Shown here: positions 28,301-35,403 of the stretch, one piece after another
How the letters are laid out: each line of letters opens with the position of its first letter
How positions within the stretch are numbered: position 1 is the first letter of the stretch
IMG/VR virus record: IMGVR_UViG_3300013132_000063
Location: 1 to 54,776 of that record
DNA length: 54,776 nt
Source: a virus
Reading direction: 5' to 3' (one strand)
The notes under the pieces: generated by a model
The model's input: the letters and a program-made list of their open reading frames with translations, nothing else
Told to the model about the DNA's origin: nothing
The model's database searches: none
Program-made: the position numbers and the translations under genes

Positions 28301-29543
28301 CTCTGGTCTAACCCAGATGGAAATTACTCCAGATTTAAATGTTCATATTGAAATTGATACTCCTTCAACCTCTCCTACAACTGGAGCGCTAACTGTAGTT
28401 GGTGGTGTGGGTGTTCAAGGAGACTTGAATATTCAAGGTAGCGTAGATATTGAAGGTACTATCGTATTTGGTGGTGGTGGAACTACTGTTTCTGCCGCAA
28501 ACCTATCTGTTACAGACCCATTCGTATTCGTAGGTGCTGGAAACCAAGCAAATATTCTTGACCTTGGATTTATTACTGAGCACACTGTTACAGTAGGTGC
28601 GATAACAAACACAATCACAAACAAGGCTCTTACAAACAATTTAGCAACACTAACAACTGCAAGCGCACACACATACCGTGTTGGCGACGTTGTAGTGGTT
28701 GCCTCAGAGGATGCAACCTTCAACGGAACATACTCAATCTTAACTATTCCTTCAAACGTAACCTTTACTTACACGAAGACCAATGCTAACGTAGCATCTG
28801 TTGCTGGCTCTGGAACAGGTACAACCTCTGTCACTAATCGTCGTGTATTTGACGGTATTGCTCTTGATGCTACAGATAACGTAATCAAATTCTTCCAAAA
28901 TGCGGTAACAAAGCCAGTCTCAACAGTTAACTTTGCTGAAGAGGGGCTTACTTACGCAGACATCAAGGTAGATGATATTGATGCTGACGCAATTACTGGT
29001 AGTGGAAACTTGGCAATTGCTACGGACAAGTTAGTTGTAAACGCTTCAAGCGGTGCTGTCAGCATAAATGATGCTTTGACTGTGGGCGGACTTGCTACCT
29101 TCAACGGTGGGCTTAGCACCTCTAACACAGCAACCTTTACTGGTGGAGCAGTGTTTAGCGGAACTACAGATGTTCAGGAACTTCGTGAACAGGTAGTAAA
29201 CCCAAGCATTGTTTCTAACGCAGCAACTCTTGTGTGGACTGATGGAAATATTTTCTACACAGATGCTTCTAGCGCTGGTGCAAACATTACTTACAACGTA
29301 ACTGGTGTGCCTACAGATGTCAATAAGATTATGACAATCAACATATTCCAAGTTCAAGGTTCAACAGGAAGAATTCCTGGAGCCTTCCAAATTGATGGTG
29401 CCGCTCAAACAATTAAGTGGGTTGGCGGTTCTGCTCCTACTCCTACATCTAGTGCTGGTAAGATTGACGTGTTCTCGTTCACGATGCATCGTCTTGCTGG
29501 CGGTACTTGGAACGTTTACGGTTCATCTTCACTGAACTTCTAA
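25326..29543 (+). CDS. CBM5/12-repeat tail fibre (9 repeats)
   Basis: A 1405-residue fibre and the second longest protein of the cluster. Residues 1-465 contain nine tandem units with the YxxGDxVxYGGxxYI..YW pattern, against five in its paralog at 18660; first and last units of the two proteins correspond closely. Then come beta-rich shaft segments, three copies of the NK-x-LT-x-NVATLTT module and repeated NDGYIFMSAP / ITPDTNVHIEI shaft blocks. The C-terminus (ADTNVT-like GVPTDVNKIMTINIF... GGTWNVYGSSSLNF) differs from the paralog and looks like a tip domain. Likely glycan-binding. Confidence 0.87.
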   Translation: MTQVIDLGKLRFYWAGEYNSETVYEVNDVVKYGGNVYVYTYTLAEAAHTPTDTGYWALMISGLKFEGEYNNATTYQVGDGVAYGGIVYIAVADTTGNPPPNATYWSQFADGIQYEGSYAGGTTYQLNDVVTYGGKAYIATALTTGNVPTNGSYWNLFVDGVRGLGNYANGTAYLPGDIVSYGGNAYVNILTSTGNIPTNATYWTLLNSGIKFIGAYDPATAYKINEIVTYGAKLFVAIGATTGNLPTNATYWTQLVDGISAEGVYNSGTAYTPGDLVAYGANIYKCILASTGNLPTNATYFSTFITSIQSAGAWSSATTYYLGDLVTYGGANVYIALRETVNDAPDVSTSDWQAFLDGIDARGNWATSTTYYINDVVTRGGSTYRALERHASGTFATDLAANKWVKYNSGIRWRGEWQAATVYLIDDLVYNGVSTYIATADFTSDASDFDNDTDWDLLSLGADNLPSQAGNNGKFLSTNGTTPVWADSGSLESLTVGEGLEVLGDILSRGDVTVSSRLMNVVNKIKTNNVATLTTDENHYFDAGDSVVVAGMGADFDGAYSISTTPTDTTFTYTKAGANVGTAAVSGATATVTGVFSTTGSATVGSNLTVTGDASVTGDLYVGSGAQNFENTATLTNTIAVGAGNTNAFVQFSIINLNDGTGASTDFIAYADNGENDNGWIDMGIASSTFDDATYGITGPNDGYIFMSAPAPTAANVSNKVLTDNVVTLTTSAAHGFSASDSVAITGVDATFNGTYTITSVPTATTFTYAKTAANVASAVVSPVGVATRYTGEGNLVLATDSSGSANKIVFAAGGLESGTEQMSITPDTNVHIEIATSSTNATTGALTVVGGIGSNGDISINGTFRSEDPIFIGTGAEAFETSGGLTDAMMVVNNADNTAASSFSQIAFRNTDATSSTDMIVYMDNGNDNNGWMGMGITGSLFDDATYGITNPGDGYIFHETVSNAYTGNMVFATGAAGSENKIIFAAGGFDSGLTQMEITPDLNVHIEIDTPSTSPTTGALTVVGGVGVQGDLNIQGSVDIEGTIVFGGGGTTVSAANLSVTDPFVFVGAGNQANILDLGFITEHTVTVGAITNTITNKALTNNLATLTTASAHTYRVGDVVVVASEDATFNGTYSILTIPSNVTFTYTKTNANVASVAGSGTGTTSVTNRRVFDGIALDATDNVIKFFQNAVTKPVSTVNFAEEGLTYADIKVDDIDADAITGSGNLAIATDKLVVNASSGAVSINDALTVGGLATFNGGLSTSNTATFTGGAVFSGTTDVQELREQVVNPSIVSNAATLVWTDGNIFYTDASSAGANITYNVTGVPTDVNKIMTINIFQVQGSTGRIPGAFQIDGAAQTIKWVGGSAPTPTSSAGKIDVFSFTMHRLAGGTWNVYGSSSLNF

Positions 29544-29561
29544 TTGGTTAGGGGAAAGTAA

Positions 29562-30428
29562 ATGCCATTTATTAGTAGCGTAAGAGGTAATTTTGGACCT
29601 CAAGGCAAACCTGGACGTCGTGTAGGTCTTTTAGGCTCTACAGGCGGAACAATTACAACTGCTGGCGGATATACAATTCATACTTTCACTACCGCAGGAA
29701 ATAGTACTTTTGTCGCTGCTGGTGCTGGTGATGTTGAGTATCTTGTAATTGCTGGTGGCGGTGCTGGCGGAGCATCTTATGGTGGCGGTGGCGGAGCAGG
29801 TGGTTATAGAACTGCTACTGGGCTTGCTGTTACAGCAGGAAATATTCCTGTAACTGTAGGAAGTGGTGGTAGTGGTGTTGGCAATTCTACTTTAGGAAAT
29901 AATGGTACAAACTCGGTGTTTTCAACAATAACTTCTATTGGTGGTGGCGGTGGCGCTGCTCAAGGTAGCGACCCCCAACAATATGGTTCACCTGGCGGTT
30001 CTGGTGGCGGTGGTTCTTATCATGGTCAAGGCGCTGGCTCTGGTACTCCTGGTCAAGGAAATCCTGGAGGAAACGGTCAAACTAGTGGTCCATTCCACGG
30101 CGGAAGCGGCGGCGGGGGTGCTGGTCAAACAGGAGAAAGTATGTTTGGTGGAGTAAGTCGTGGAGGTAACGGCGGAAACGGATTATCTTCTTCAATAAAT
30201 GGTTCAGCAACAACCCGTGCTGGTGGAGGCGGTGCAGGTGGCGGTGCTCCTGGACAACCTGGAACAGGTGGGGCTGCTGGCTCTGGTGGAGCCAGTGCTG
30301 GCTCTCCTTCTGGAAATGGCAGTGGGAATGCAACTGCAAATACTGGAAGTGGAAGTGGCGGGTCGCCACAGAATACAAGTTCTGGAAGCGGTGCTCCTGG
30401 AATAGTTATTGTTAGATATATTCCATAA
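29562..30428 (+). CDS. Glycine-rich adhesin 3 with collagen-like start
   Basis: A 288-residue protein with ribosome site GGGGAAA. The N-terminus has NFGPQGKPGRRVG, a short Gly-X-Y stretch, then TITTAGGYTIHTFTTAG and VEYLVIAGGGAGG leading into a Gly-rich body and the closing strand GIVIVRYIP. It is paralogous to 21547 and 22458 in its entry and exit motifs. As the last gene of the fibre operon, 3 nt before a convergent gene, it is a probable receptor-binding tip. Confidence 0.8.
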   Translation: MPFISSVRGNFGPQGKPGRRVGLLGSTGGTITTAGGYTIHTFTTAGNSTFVAAGAGDVEYLVIAGGGAGGASYGGGGGAGGYRTATGLAVTAGNIPVTVGSGGSGVGNSTLGNNGTNSVFSTITSIGGGGGAAQGSDPQQYGSPGGSGGGGSYHGQGAGSGTPGQGNPGGNGQTSGPFHGGSGGGGAGQTGESMFGGVSRGGNGGNGLSSSINGSATTRAGGGGAGGGAPGQPGTGGAAGSGGASAGSPSGNGSGNATANTGSGSGGSPQNTSSGSGAPGIVIVRYIP

Positions 30429-30431
30429 TAA

Positions 30432-31130
30432 TTACTTAAATATCTTTTTTTGCCGTAACGAAGCATAAGAAGAAACTATTTTTGTTTTGAATCTTTGGAT
30501 ATCAAAATATTTTTCTTCTTGTGGACTTATATCATACTCTGAATCCCAAGCCTCGCGCTTAAAAGGAATAATTTGAAACATTGGAGTCCCTTTTTTTATT
30601 ATTCCTTCAAAATTCTTTTTTATAACAAATGGAGAATTTGCATTTAATTTTAATATATCGGAATCTATTATTCCTGTAAGAGTTCTAATTGGTAAATTTT
30701 GATATGCAAAAGGATGAGTTATTAAGCAAGAGTACCCTGGCGGTGTTTCTATAGACCACCCGTGGTAGTACTTAAAAACAATATTGTCAAATTCATCTGG
30801 AACTTCATACATTGAACTTTGAGTGTGGTGCCAATTATCAACAACTTTTTCGTCTACTAACCATTTTACAATTAAAGAGTCGTTTGTTCTTGAAATCAAT
30901 AAATCAGACCAAAGTTTTACTATGTATCCAGAACAAAAACTGTCTAAAAGAGGTGCGCATTGTTTTGCCGTGACTGTAGCGTATGGATTTATGTCAAACT
31001 TATTGTTTTCAGTTGAATACACAGGCATACTCCTAAACCATTTAGGTATAAGAGATGATGCTGGTATAGGTTTTTCTTTAACCTGCATTGTGTACTCGTC
31101 ATTTGCATGAAACTTTATAAGTTTAGGCAT
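30432..31130 (-). CDS. DUF6065-like protein, copy 1
   Basis: A 232-residue cytoplasmic protein. Core: PPGYSCLITHPFAYQNLPIR, TLTGIIDSD, PFVIKKNFEGIIKKGTPMFQ and IIPFKREAW. This strand-rich core with Gly-Pro turns suggests a cupin-like beta-barrel. I recall such proteins as DUF6065 and as neighbours of phage oxygenase or halogenase genes; this was not searched. It overlaps the upstream oxygenase gene by 8 nt and ends the three-gene minus-strand operon. A paralog lies at 32467 on the other strand. It may be a non-haem-iron enzyme or a carrier protein; no sure metal triad is visible. Confidence 0.6.
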   Translation of the reverse strand: MPKLIKFHANDEYTMQVKEKPIPASSLIPKWFRSMPVYSTENNKFDINPYATVTAKQCAPLLDSFCSGYIVKLWSDLLISRTNDSLIVKWLVDEKVVDNWHHTQSSMYEVPDEFDNIVFKYYHGWSIETPPGYSCLITHPFAYQNLPIRTLTGIIDSDILKLNANSPFVIKKNFEGIIKKGTPMFQIIPFKREAWDSEYDISPQEEKYFDIQRFKTKIVSSYASLRQKKIFK

Positions 31131-31761
31131 TGTTTTGAATTATATATTTTTTAATGCCACTGTTGTCTTTTTTATTTTTTCTTTCAACACTTCCTCTATC
31201 TAACTTTCCTAAAGAATCTCTTTTGTCGTACTTATACTCAGCGTTAACTCCATTTTTATCTACATAATGAAAAAATCCTTGAACGTGCCAAGCATCTTCA
31301 ACTATATTAAAAGGCTCTCTCCAATGCTCTAATTCAATGCCCCTATAAACTACCAAGTCTCCCGGCTTGAGGTGAGCAGCATATCCATCCATAAAAATAG
31401 GCCAAGAATAGTTAGAATCATCATAACTATAGTTAAAGCAAAGAGTACAAGAAATTTCGCAAGAAGGTCGGTCTTTATGCGGTGCTAGAACATCGCCATT
31501 TCTATAAACTCTATAAAAAGAATATGTTGGATACAATTCTAATCCTGTGCTTTTCTCCATTAAAGAATGAATATGCAAAAGCACGGTTTCCATTAGAGGG
31601 TCGGCATACTTAGCGTGTGCATTTGGAACTTGTCCCCCGTCAGTTTGAAAATCTTGCATCTCATCAAATAAAGCATATTGAGTAACAAAATCACATAACT
31701 CTTTACTTAAGGCATTTCTAACAACCGTATAACCTTTTTCATTAAATTCTTGAACGCTCAT
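31123..31761 (-). CDS. 2OG-Fe(II) oxygenase
   Basis: A 212-residue protein. Fe ligands are readable as H95-x-D97 in APHKDRPSCEIS and H146 in ELEHWREPF, with R148 just after. The strand FYRVYRNGDVL precedes the HxD as in marine-phage 2OG oxygenases that I recall. It would couple oxidation of 2-oxoglutarate to succinate with hydroxylation of a substrate. The substrate is not evident. The ATG shares a base with the stop of the prolyl-hydroxylase-like gene, so the two are co-translated. The C-terminal 45 residues are basic and probably disordered. Confidence 0.8.
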   Translation of the reverse strand: MSVQEFNEKGYTVVRNALSKELCDFVTQYALFDEMQDFQTDGGQVPNAHAKYADPLMETVLLHIHSLMEKSTGLELYPTYSFYRVYRNGDVLAPHKDRPSCEISCTLCFNYSYDDSNYSWPIFMDGYAAHLKPGDLVVYRGIELEHWREPFNIVEDAWHVQGFFHYVDKNGVNAEYKYDKRDSLGKLDRGSVERKNKKDNSGIKKYIIQNNA

Positions 31762-32390
31762 TATTGAACTATCCTATCTTTAATCCAAGTAACAATTGCA
31801 TATTTTGTTCCATCTGTAACAGGATGAGCAACGTGTGTATAAGCATAGTTTGATGGAAATAAAACTAACATACCAGGCTCTGGTTTAATTTTTACACCAA
31901 AATTAACAAACTCTAATTCTCCGCCTTCATAATCATTATTCCAGTAACAAATAGCAGAAACAGACCTTCCAGTAGAAGTTGTTCCGTCTGCATGAGGTTT
32001 ATATTCTTGTCCAGTTCTATATCTTAATATATTGTAATCTTCATGGTACAAATCATCAATGTCATGTTTTTTTGCATAAGGTATAGTTGCAGCAAGCAGT
32101 AAAAGATAAAATTGATTATGTATGTTTTGGGCTAAACCGTTTCCTGTTTCTTTTGCAGAGTATGTTACTCCTAAATGATAATTAGTTCTTATGTTTTGAT
32201 TTGTTCCTGCTCCAATTGTTGGAGCACGATGCCAAGAAATACCAGATTCTGGATTAGAACACTCTTTTTCTAGTAATTCAATAGTCTTTTCTGGGTTTGG
32301 CCATGTATTTTCATATATATCTATACACCCGCCAACGGTTGCATCAGGGTATAGTTCCCCAGGAAATAGTCCATTAACTTGAATTGTCAT
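31761..32390 (-). CDS. Prolyl-4-hydroxylase-like 2OG-Fe(II) oxygenase
   Basis: A 209-residue protein with a complete P4H-type set: H133-x-D135 (YKPHADGTT), H186 followed by PVTDG (aligning with the canonical HxVxPVxxG), and K196 in GTKYAIVTW to hold 2-oxoglutarate. The YEGGELEF strand between them is typical. It lies in the P4H catalytic-domain size range and lacks a signal peptide, so it acts in the infected cell. Candidate substrates are the Gly-Pro-Thr fibres encoded just upstream. A role on host protein or small molecules is possible. First gene of the three-gene operon; ribosome site AGGAAAGG. Confidence 0.85.
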   Translation of the reverse strand: MTIQVNGLFPGELYPDATVGGCIDIYENTWPNPEKTIELLEKECSNPESGISWHRAPTIGAGTNQNIRTNYHLGVTYSAKETGNGLAQNIHNQFYLLLLAATIPYAKKHDIDDLYHEDYNILRYRTGQEYKPHADGTTSTGRSVSAICYWNNDYEGGELEFVNFGVKIKPEPGMLVLFPSNYAYTHVAHPVTDGTKYAIVTWIKDRIVQ

Positions 32391-32466
32391 AAGTGCCTTT
32401 CCTTTGTCTTAAAGAAAATAATACCACGATGCGTTACAATAGTTGCATGACACAGCAAAACTTTAG
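32391..32466. promoter_or_regulatory. Divergent promoter gap in the modification island
   Basis: A 76-bp AT-rich gap between the oxygenase operon (minus) and the DUF6065-like gene (plus). Rightward TACAAT at 32435-32440 is a good -10 without a clear -35. On the minus strand TGGTATTAT provides an extended-type -10. AAGGAAAGG serves the minus-strand start. Confidence 0.35.
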
Positions 32467-33180
32467 ATGGGAAAAACTTTGAAAAATATAACATTTATTC
32501 CATCTAGTCAAGAAGTTGAAATGTACGTTTCCTATCCTAAACCTGGAAAAAATTACATTCCAGAGTCTTATAAAAACATTAAGAATGACACTCTAAAAAA
32601 TCCAATTTTTGACAAAACTGGAAAAATAATATACAAAAGTCTTAAAACTTGTATTCCATTTTTTGATGCTTATGTCAACGGCTATGTGCAGGAAACTTGG
32701 ACAGATATTTATATAGACAAAAAAGACGACAATAACTGCGAATATCATTGGCCTACAGGACCAAGCATTATGTCTAGTAGAGAGCAAATGCATCGTCCTA
32801 TAAGTAAAAATTTTTATCAAAAAGAGTTTATATGGTTTCAGCCTTGGAAAATAAAAATGCCAAAAGGCTACAGTTGCTTAATAACTCATCCGTTAAATAG
32901 AGATGACTTGCCTTTTTTTACCCTTTCAGGTATTATAGATTCTGATTCATATTTTCATGCGTCTTATGGAAATCTTCCTTTTTATTTAGATAAAACTTTT
33001 AGTGGCATAATTCCAGCAGGAACTCCTATGTTTCAAATTATTCCTATAAAAAGAGAAAATTGGATAACTAAAATAGAAAAATACAATGATACAGAACAAA
33101 ATAAATTATCTAACGATGTGTTAAAACATTTTATAGGAGCATATAAAAATAATTTTTGGAACAAAAAAACATTTACATAA
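32467..33180 (+). CDS. DUF6065-like protein, copy 2
   Basis: A 237-residue paralog of the 30432 protein: MPKGYSCLITHPLNRDDLPF, TLSGIIDSD, LPFYLDKTFSGIIPAGTPMFQ and IIPIKRENW match block for block. The N-terminal 60 residues differ. It is transcribed towards the halogenase and ends 2 nt before that gene's stop. The two copies on opposite strands, on either side of the prolyl-hydroxylase-like gene, suggest duplication followed by inversion. Function unknown. Confidence 0.6.
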   Translation: MGKTLKNITFIPSSQEVEMYVSYPKPGKNYIPESYKNIKNDTLKNPIFDKTGKIIYKSLKTCIPFFDAYVNGYVQETWTDIYIDKKDDNNCEYHWPTGPSIMSSREQMHRPISKNFYQKEFIWFQPWKIKMPKGYSCLITHPLNRDDLPFFTLSGIIDSDSYFHASYGNLPFYLDKTFSGIIPAGTPMFQIIPIKRENWITKIEKYNDTEQNKLSNDVLKHFIGAYKNNFWNKKTFT

Positions 33181-33182
33181 TA

Positions 33183-34628
33183 CTATAAAAACTTTCTTGT
33201 CAAATGTATGTATTGTTTATGTCCAATGTATTTAGAATTTTTTTCTATGTTTTTATAATCTAACAATGTTTTATCAGCAAAATTTTTTATTGTTTGATTT
33301 AATAAATTATATTCTTTTTTTATACTATTTTGATTAAACAAACCTAACCCATCTATTACTAAAGTAAAATTATCTTCCCAAAATAAACAATAGTTAGATT
33401 GATTGCTAAAATCTTCTCTAATAGGAATTTTGTTTTTCCAAATTTCTAAGTTATTTTGCAAAGACTCTGGCATTTCTAAATTTTGTATGTCTTTCCAAAA
33501 AGAAGTATTATCCTTTTTTACTACATAATGAAGAGCAACAAAATCTCGAATATTTTCCATAATTGATTGAAAATTTTTATTGTAACTATTTATTTCTTTA
33601 TCAGAATAATTTAATAATTTATGCATTAACAAGTAAGACTGTTGTATTGTAGAGCCAATAGAAGTTGCTTCAAGTGGTTCTACAAAACTTCCACTGAGTC
33701 CAATAGCAATACAATTTTTAATCCATACATTCTCTAAATACCCCGGGTCAAACTTAAATTCTTTTTTTATTTCTACATCGTAACCAAATTCTTTGTCAAG
33801 TTCTTCTTTTGCTTGGTCTGCTGTTGTGTAGTCACTGTCGAATATATAACCATTTCCATGCCTACCCCAGGTAGGAATTTTGAATCTCCATCCATAGTCC
33901 ATTGCCTTAGACAAGGTCCATAAATTGTATTCTTCTTCATCTTGACTTGGAAACACGATTGCTGATTTCATTTTTAAGTATTTACTAAAAGAAATCCATT
34001 TTGCCCCCATTTTTCCAATAAGAAGTCTTTGAAATCCTGTTGCATCTATGTAAAAATCATATTTATAATTTTGTTTTTCTCCAGTTAGGTAGTCAATTTC
34101 TCCGTTTTCCTTAAAAGTAATATTTTTAATTTCGTCATTTATTGTATTAATATTGTAGTTGTTGGCAGTTTTTGTTAAAAAAGAATTTAATTTATATGTG
34201 TTAAAATGATACTGAAGAAAAGGAATATCTTTTTTATTATTTACAAACCAAGAACTTATTTTATTTTCCCAATAACAAATTGGACTTAGTTCATTTGATT
34301 GTTCTGAAATTTGTTTAGAGTATATGACAGGATACATTCCTTGCTTAATGTTAAATGGAGTTATCACACTATGTAAATAATTATCTGGTGTCCAGTTTTC
34401 AAACATTATTCCAGACTTAAATGTAGCATCGCATTCTTGTAGAATTGAAAATTTATCTAATTCCATAAAATTTAAGAAATCAGTAAAATGTTCAGTAGAG
34501 CCTTCACCGACTCCTATAATTCCTATTTTTTCAGAATAAACAACATCTATTTCAATATTCAAAAATTTTTTTAATATTAGTGCTGATATAAAGCCAGCAG
34601 TTCCACCACCTACAACTAATATTTTCAT
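33183..34628 (-). CDS. Flavin-dependent (tryptophan-type) halogenase
   Basis: A 481-residue FAD protein. FAD-binding motif GGGTAG (7-12) and second flavin motif GVGEGST (39-45). The catalytic Lys is K71 in CDATFKSGIMF (PrnA Lys79 equivalent), and E317 lies in SFVEPLEATSI. The halogenase signature WxWxIP reads W247-R-F-K-I-P252, with Phe for the second Trp. These enzymes use reduced flavin, O2 and halide to make HOX bound near Lys. A cyanophage enzyme of this class (VirX1) has been characterised as a halogenase, so a functional viral enzyme is plausible. No flavin reductase is encoded nearby. Strongly AT-rich relative to flanking genes. Confidence 0.85.
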   Translation of the reverse strand: MKILVVGGGTAGFISALILKKFLNIEIDVVYSEKIGIIGVGEGSTEHFTDFLNFMELDKFSILQECDATFKSGIMFENWTPDNYLHSVITPFNIKQGMYPVIYSKQISEQSNELSPICYWENKISSWFVNNKKDIPFLQYHFNTYKLNSFLTKTANNYNINTINDEIKNITFKENGEIDYLTGEKQNYKYDFYIDATGFQRLLIGKMGAKWISFSKYLKMKSAIVFPSQDEEEYNLWTLSKAMDYGWRFKIPTWGRHGNGYIFDSDYTTADQAKEELDKEFGYDVEIKKEFKFDPGYLENVWIKNCIAIGLSGSFVEPLEATSIGSTIQQSYLLMHKLLNYSDKEINSYNKNFQSIMENIRDFVALHYVVKKDNTSFWKDIQNLEMPESLQNNLEIWKNKIPIREDFSNQSNYCLFWEDNFTLVIDGLGLFNQNSIKKEYNLLNQTIKNFADKTLLDYKNIEKNSKYIGHKQYIHLTRKFL

Positions 34629-34919
34629 TTACATCCAATACTTTATTATTGCTGTTATAGCCAACATAGACCACAATATATTAAACCAGATAATAGTAGG
34701 TAAAGTTTTTATAGTAGAAGACCAGACAAGAGCAAGACTAGATACTAAAGCAAAAATATAGAGCCACCACCACTGATAGCCAAACAATAGTCCAGGAATA
34801 ATAATACTACCTTTTACTAAAAAAGCAAAAAACTCTACTGTATTTGGTTTATTCCAGTATTTTTTATTTTTCATAGTGGCAAGAGCATCTAGCCACTGCA
34901 TATGACGATTTTGTCTCAT
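34629..34919 (-). CDS. Small three-helix membrane protein next to the halogenase
   Basis: A 96-residue protein whose TAA stop is directly followed by the halogenase ATG. After a polar start (MQWLDALATMKNKKYWNKP) there are about three membrane segments: FFAFLVKGSIIIPGLLFGY, WWWLYIFALVSSLALVW and IIWFNILWSMLAITAII. The start may be the second Met (MQWLDA). Close coupling to the halogenase suggests a functional link, such as halide transport or membrane recruitment, but no family is recognised. Confidence 0.6.
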   Translation of the reverse strand: MRQNRHMQWLDALATMKNKKYWNKPNTVEFFAFLVKGSIIIPGLLFGYQWWWLYIFALVSSLALVWSSTIKTLPTIIWFNILWSMLAITAIIKYWM

Positions 34920-34951
34920 TAGATTATTGTATACTATGCTAAACTAATTTT

Positions 34952-35359
34952 ATGCCTAGATGGAAGACAACAGAAAATCTTCTTCATTTTTCAAAAGATG
35001 GAGAATATTTTGATGAAAATTGGATGAACTACGATTCAATATATCAATATATGCCACCGAATCCAACATGGCAAGAAAATAGACCAATAAAATTTGAAGA
35101 TGTTGATATCTGGGAAGTTTTATTTGAATGGTCAGGATTGTCAGGAGTTTATGCGGCTTGGTGTCCATACGCACATTATTTTATAGTTATAGATAGATGG
35201 AAAGTTGTTGCTGAATACAGGGGGGTCGAAGGAGAAGAACAACTTAAAAAATTTTTAACTGACAATAACATACCTTTTTCTTTACATAAAATTTGGATAG
35301 ATGACGATAAATTTGAATCTTATACTAACTCGACAGAAAATAAAATAATTATTCCTTAA
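34952..35359 (+). CDS. Hypothetical protein in the modification island
   Basis: A 135-residue soluble protein rich in Trp and Tyr: TTENLLHFSKDGEYFDENW, then YMPPNPTWQENRPIKFEDVD and a mixed alpha/beta C-terminal half (GVYAAWCPYAHYFIVIDRWK). No membrane segments or signal peptide. It shares a short divergent gap with the small membrane protein gene, with TATACT and TAAACT hexamers. I do not recognise a family. Confidence 0.5.
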   Translation: MPRWKTTENLLHFSKDGEYFDENWMNYDSIYQYMPPNPTWQENRPIKFEDVDIWEVLFEWSGLSGVYAAWCPYAHYFIVIDRWKVVAEYRGVEGEEQLKKFLTDNNIPFSLHKIWIDDDKFESYTNSTENKIIIP

Positions 35360-35403
35360 TTTTATTTTATGATATTTTAGTTTAATGTTTAGGGGGTTTA
35401 GAT

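Noticed and set aside
30823-31110. Plus-strand 95-residue frame inside the DUF6065-like gene
   Set aside because: It overlaps a conserved minus-strand coding region and has no start signal.
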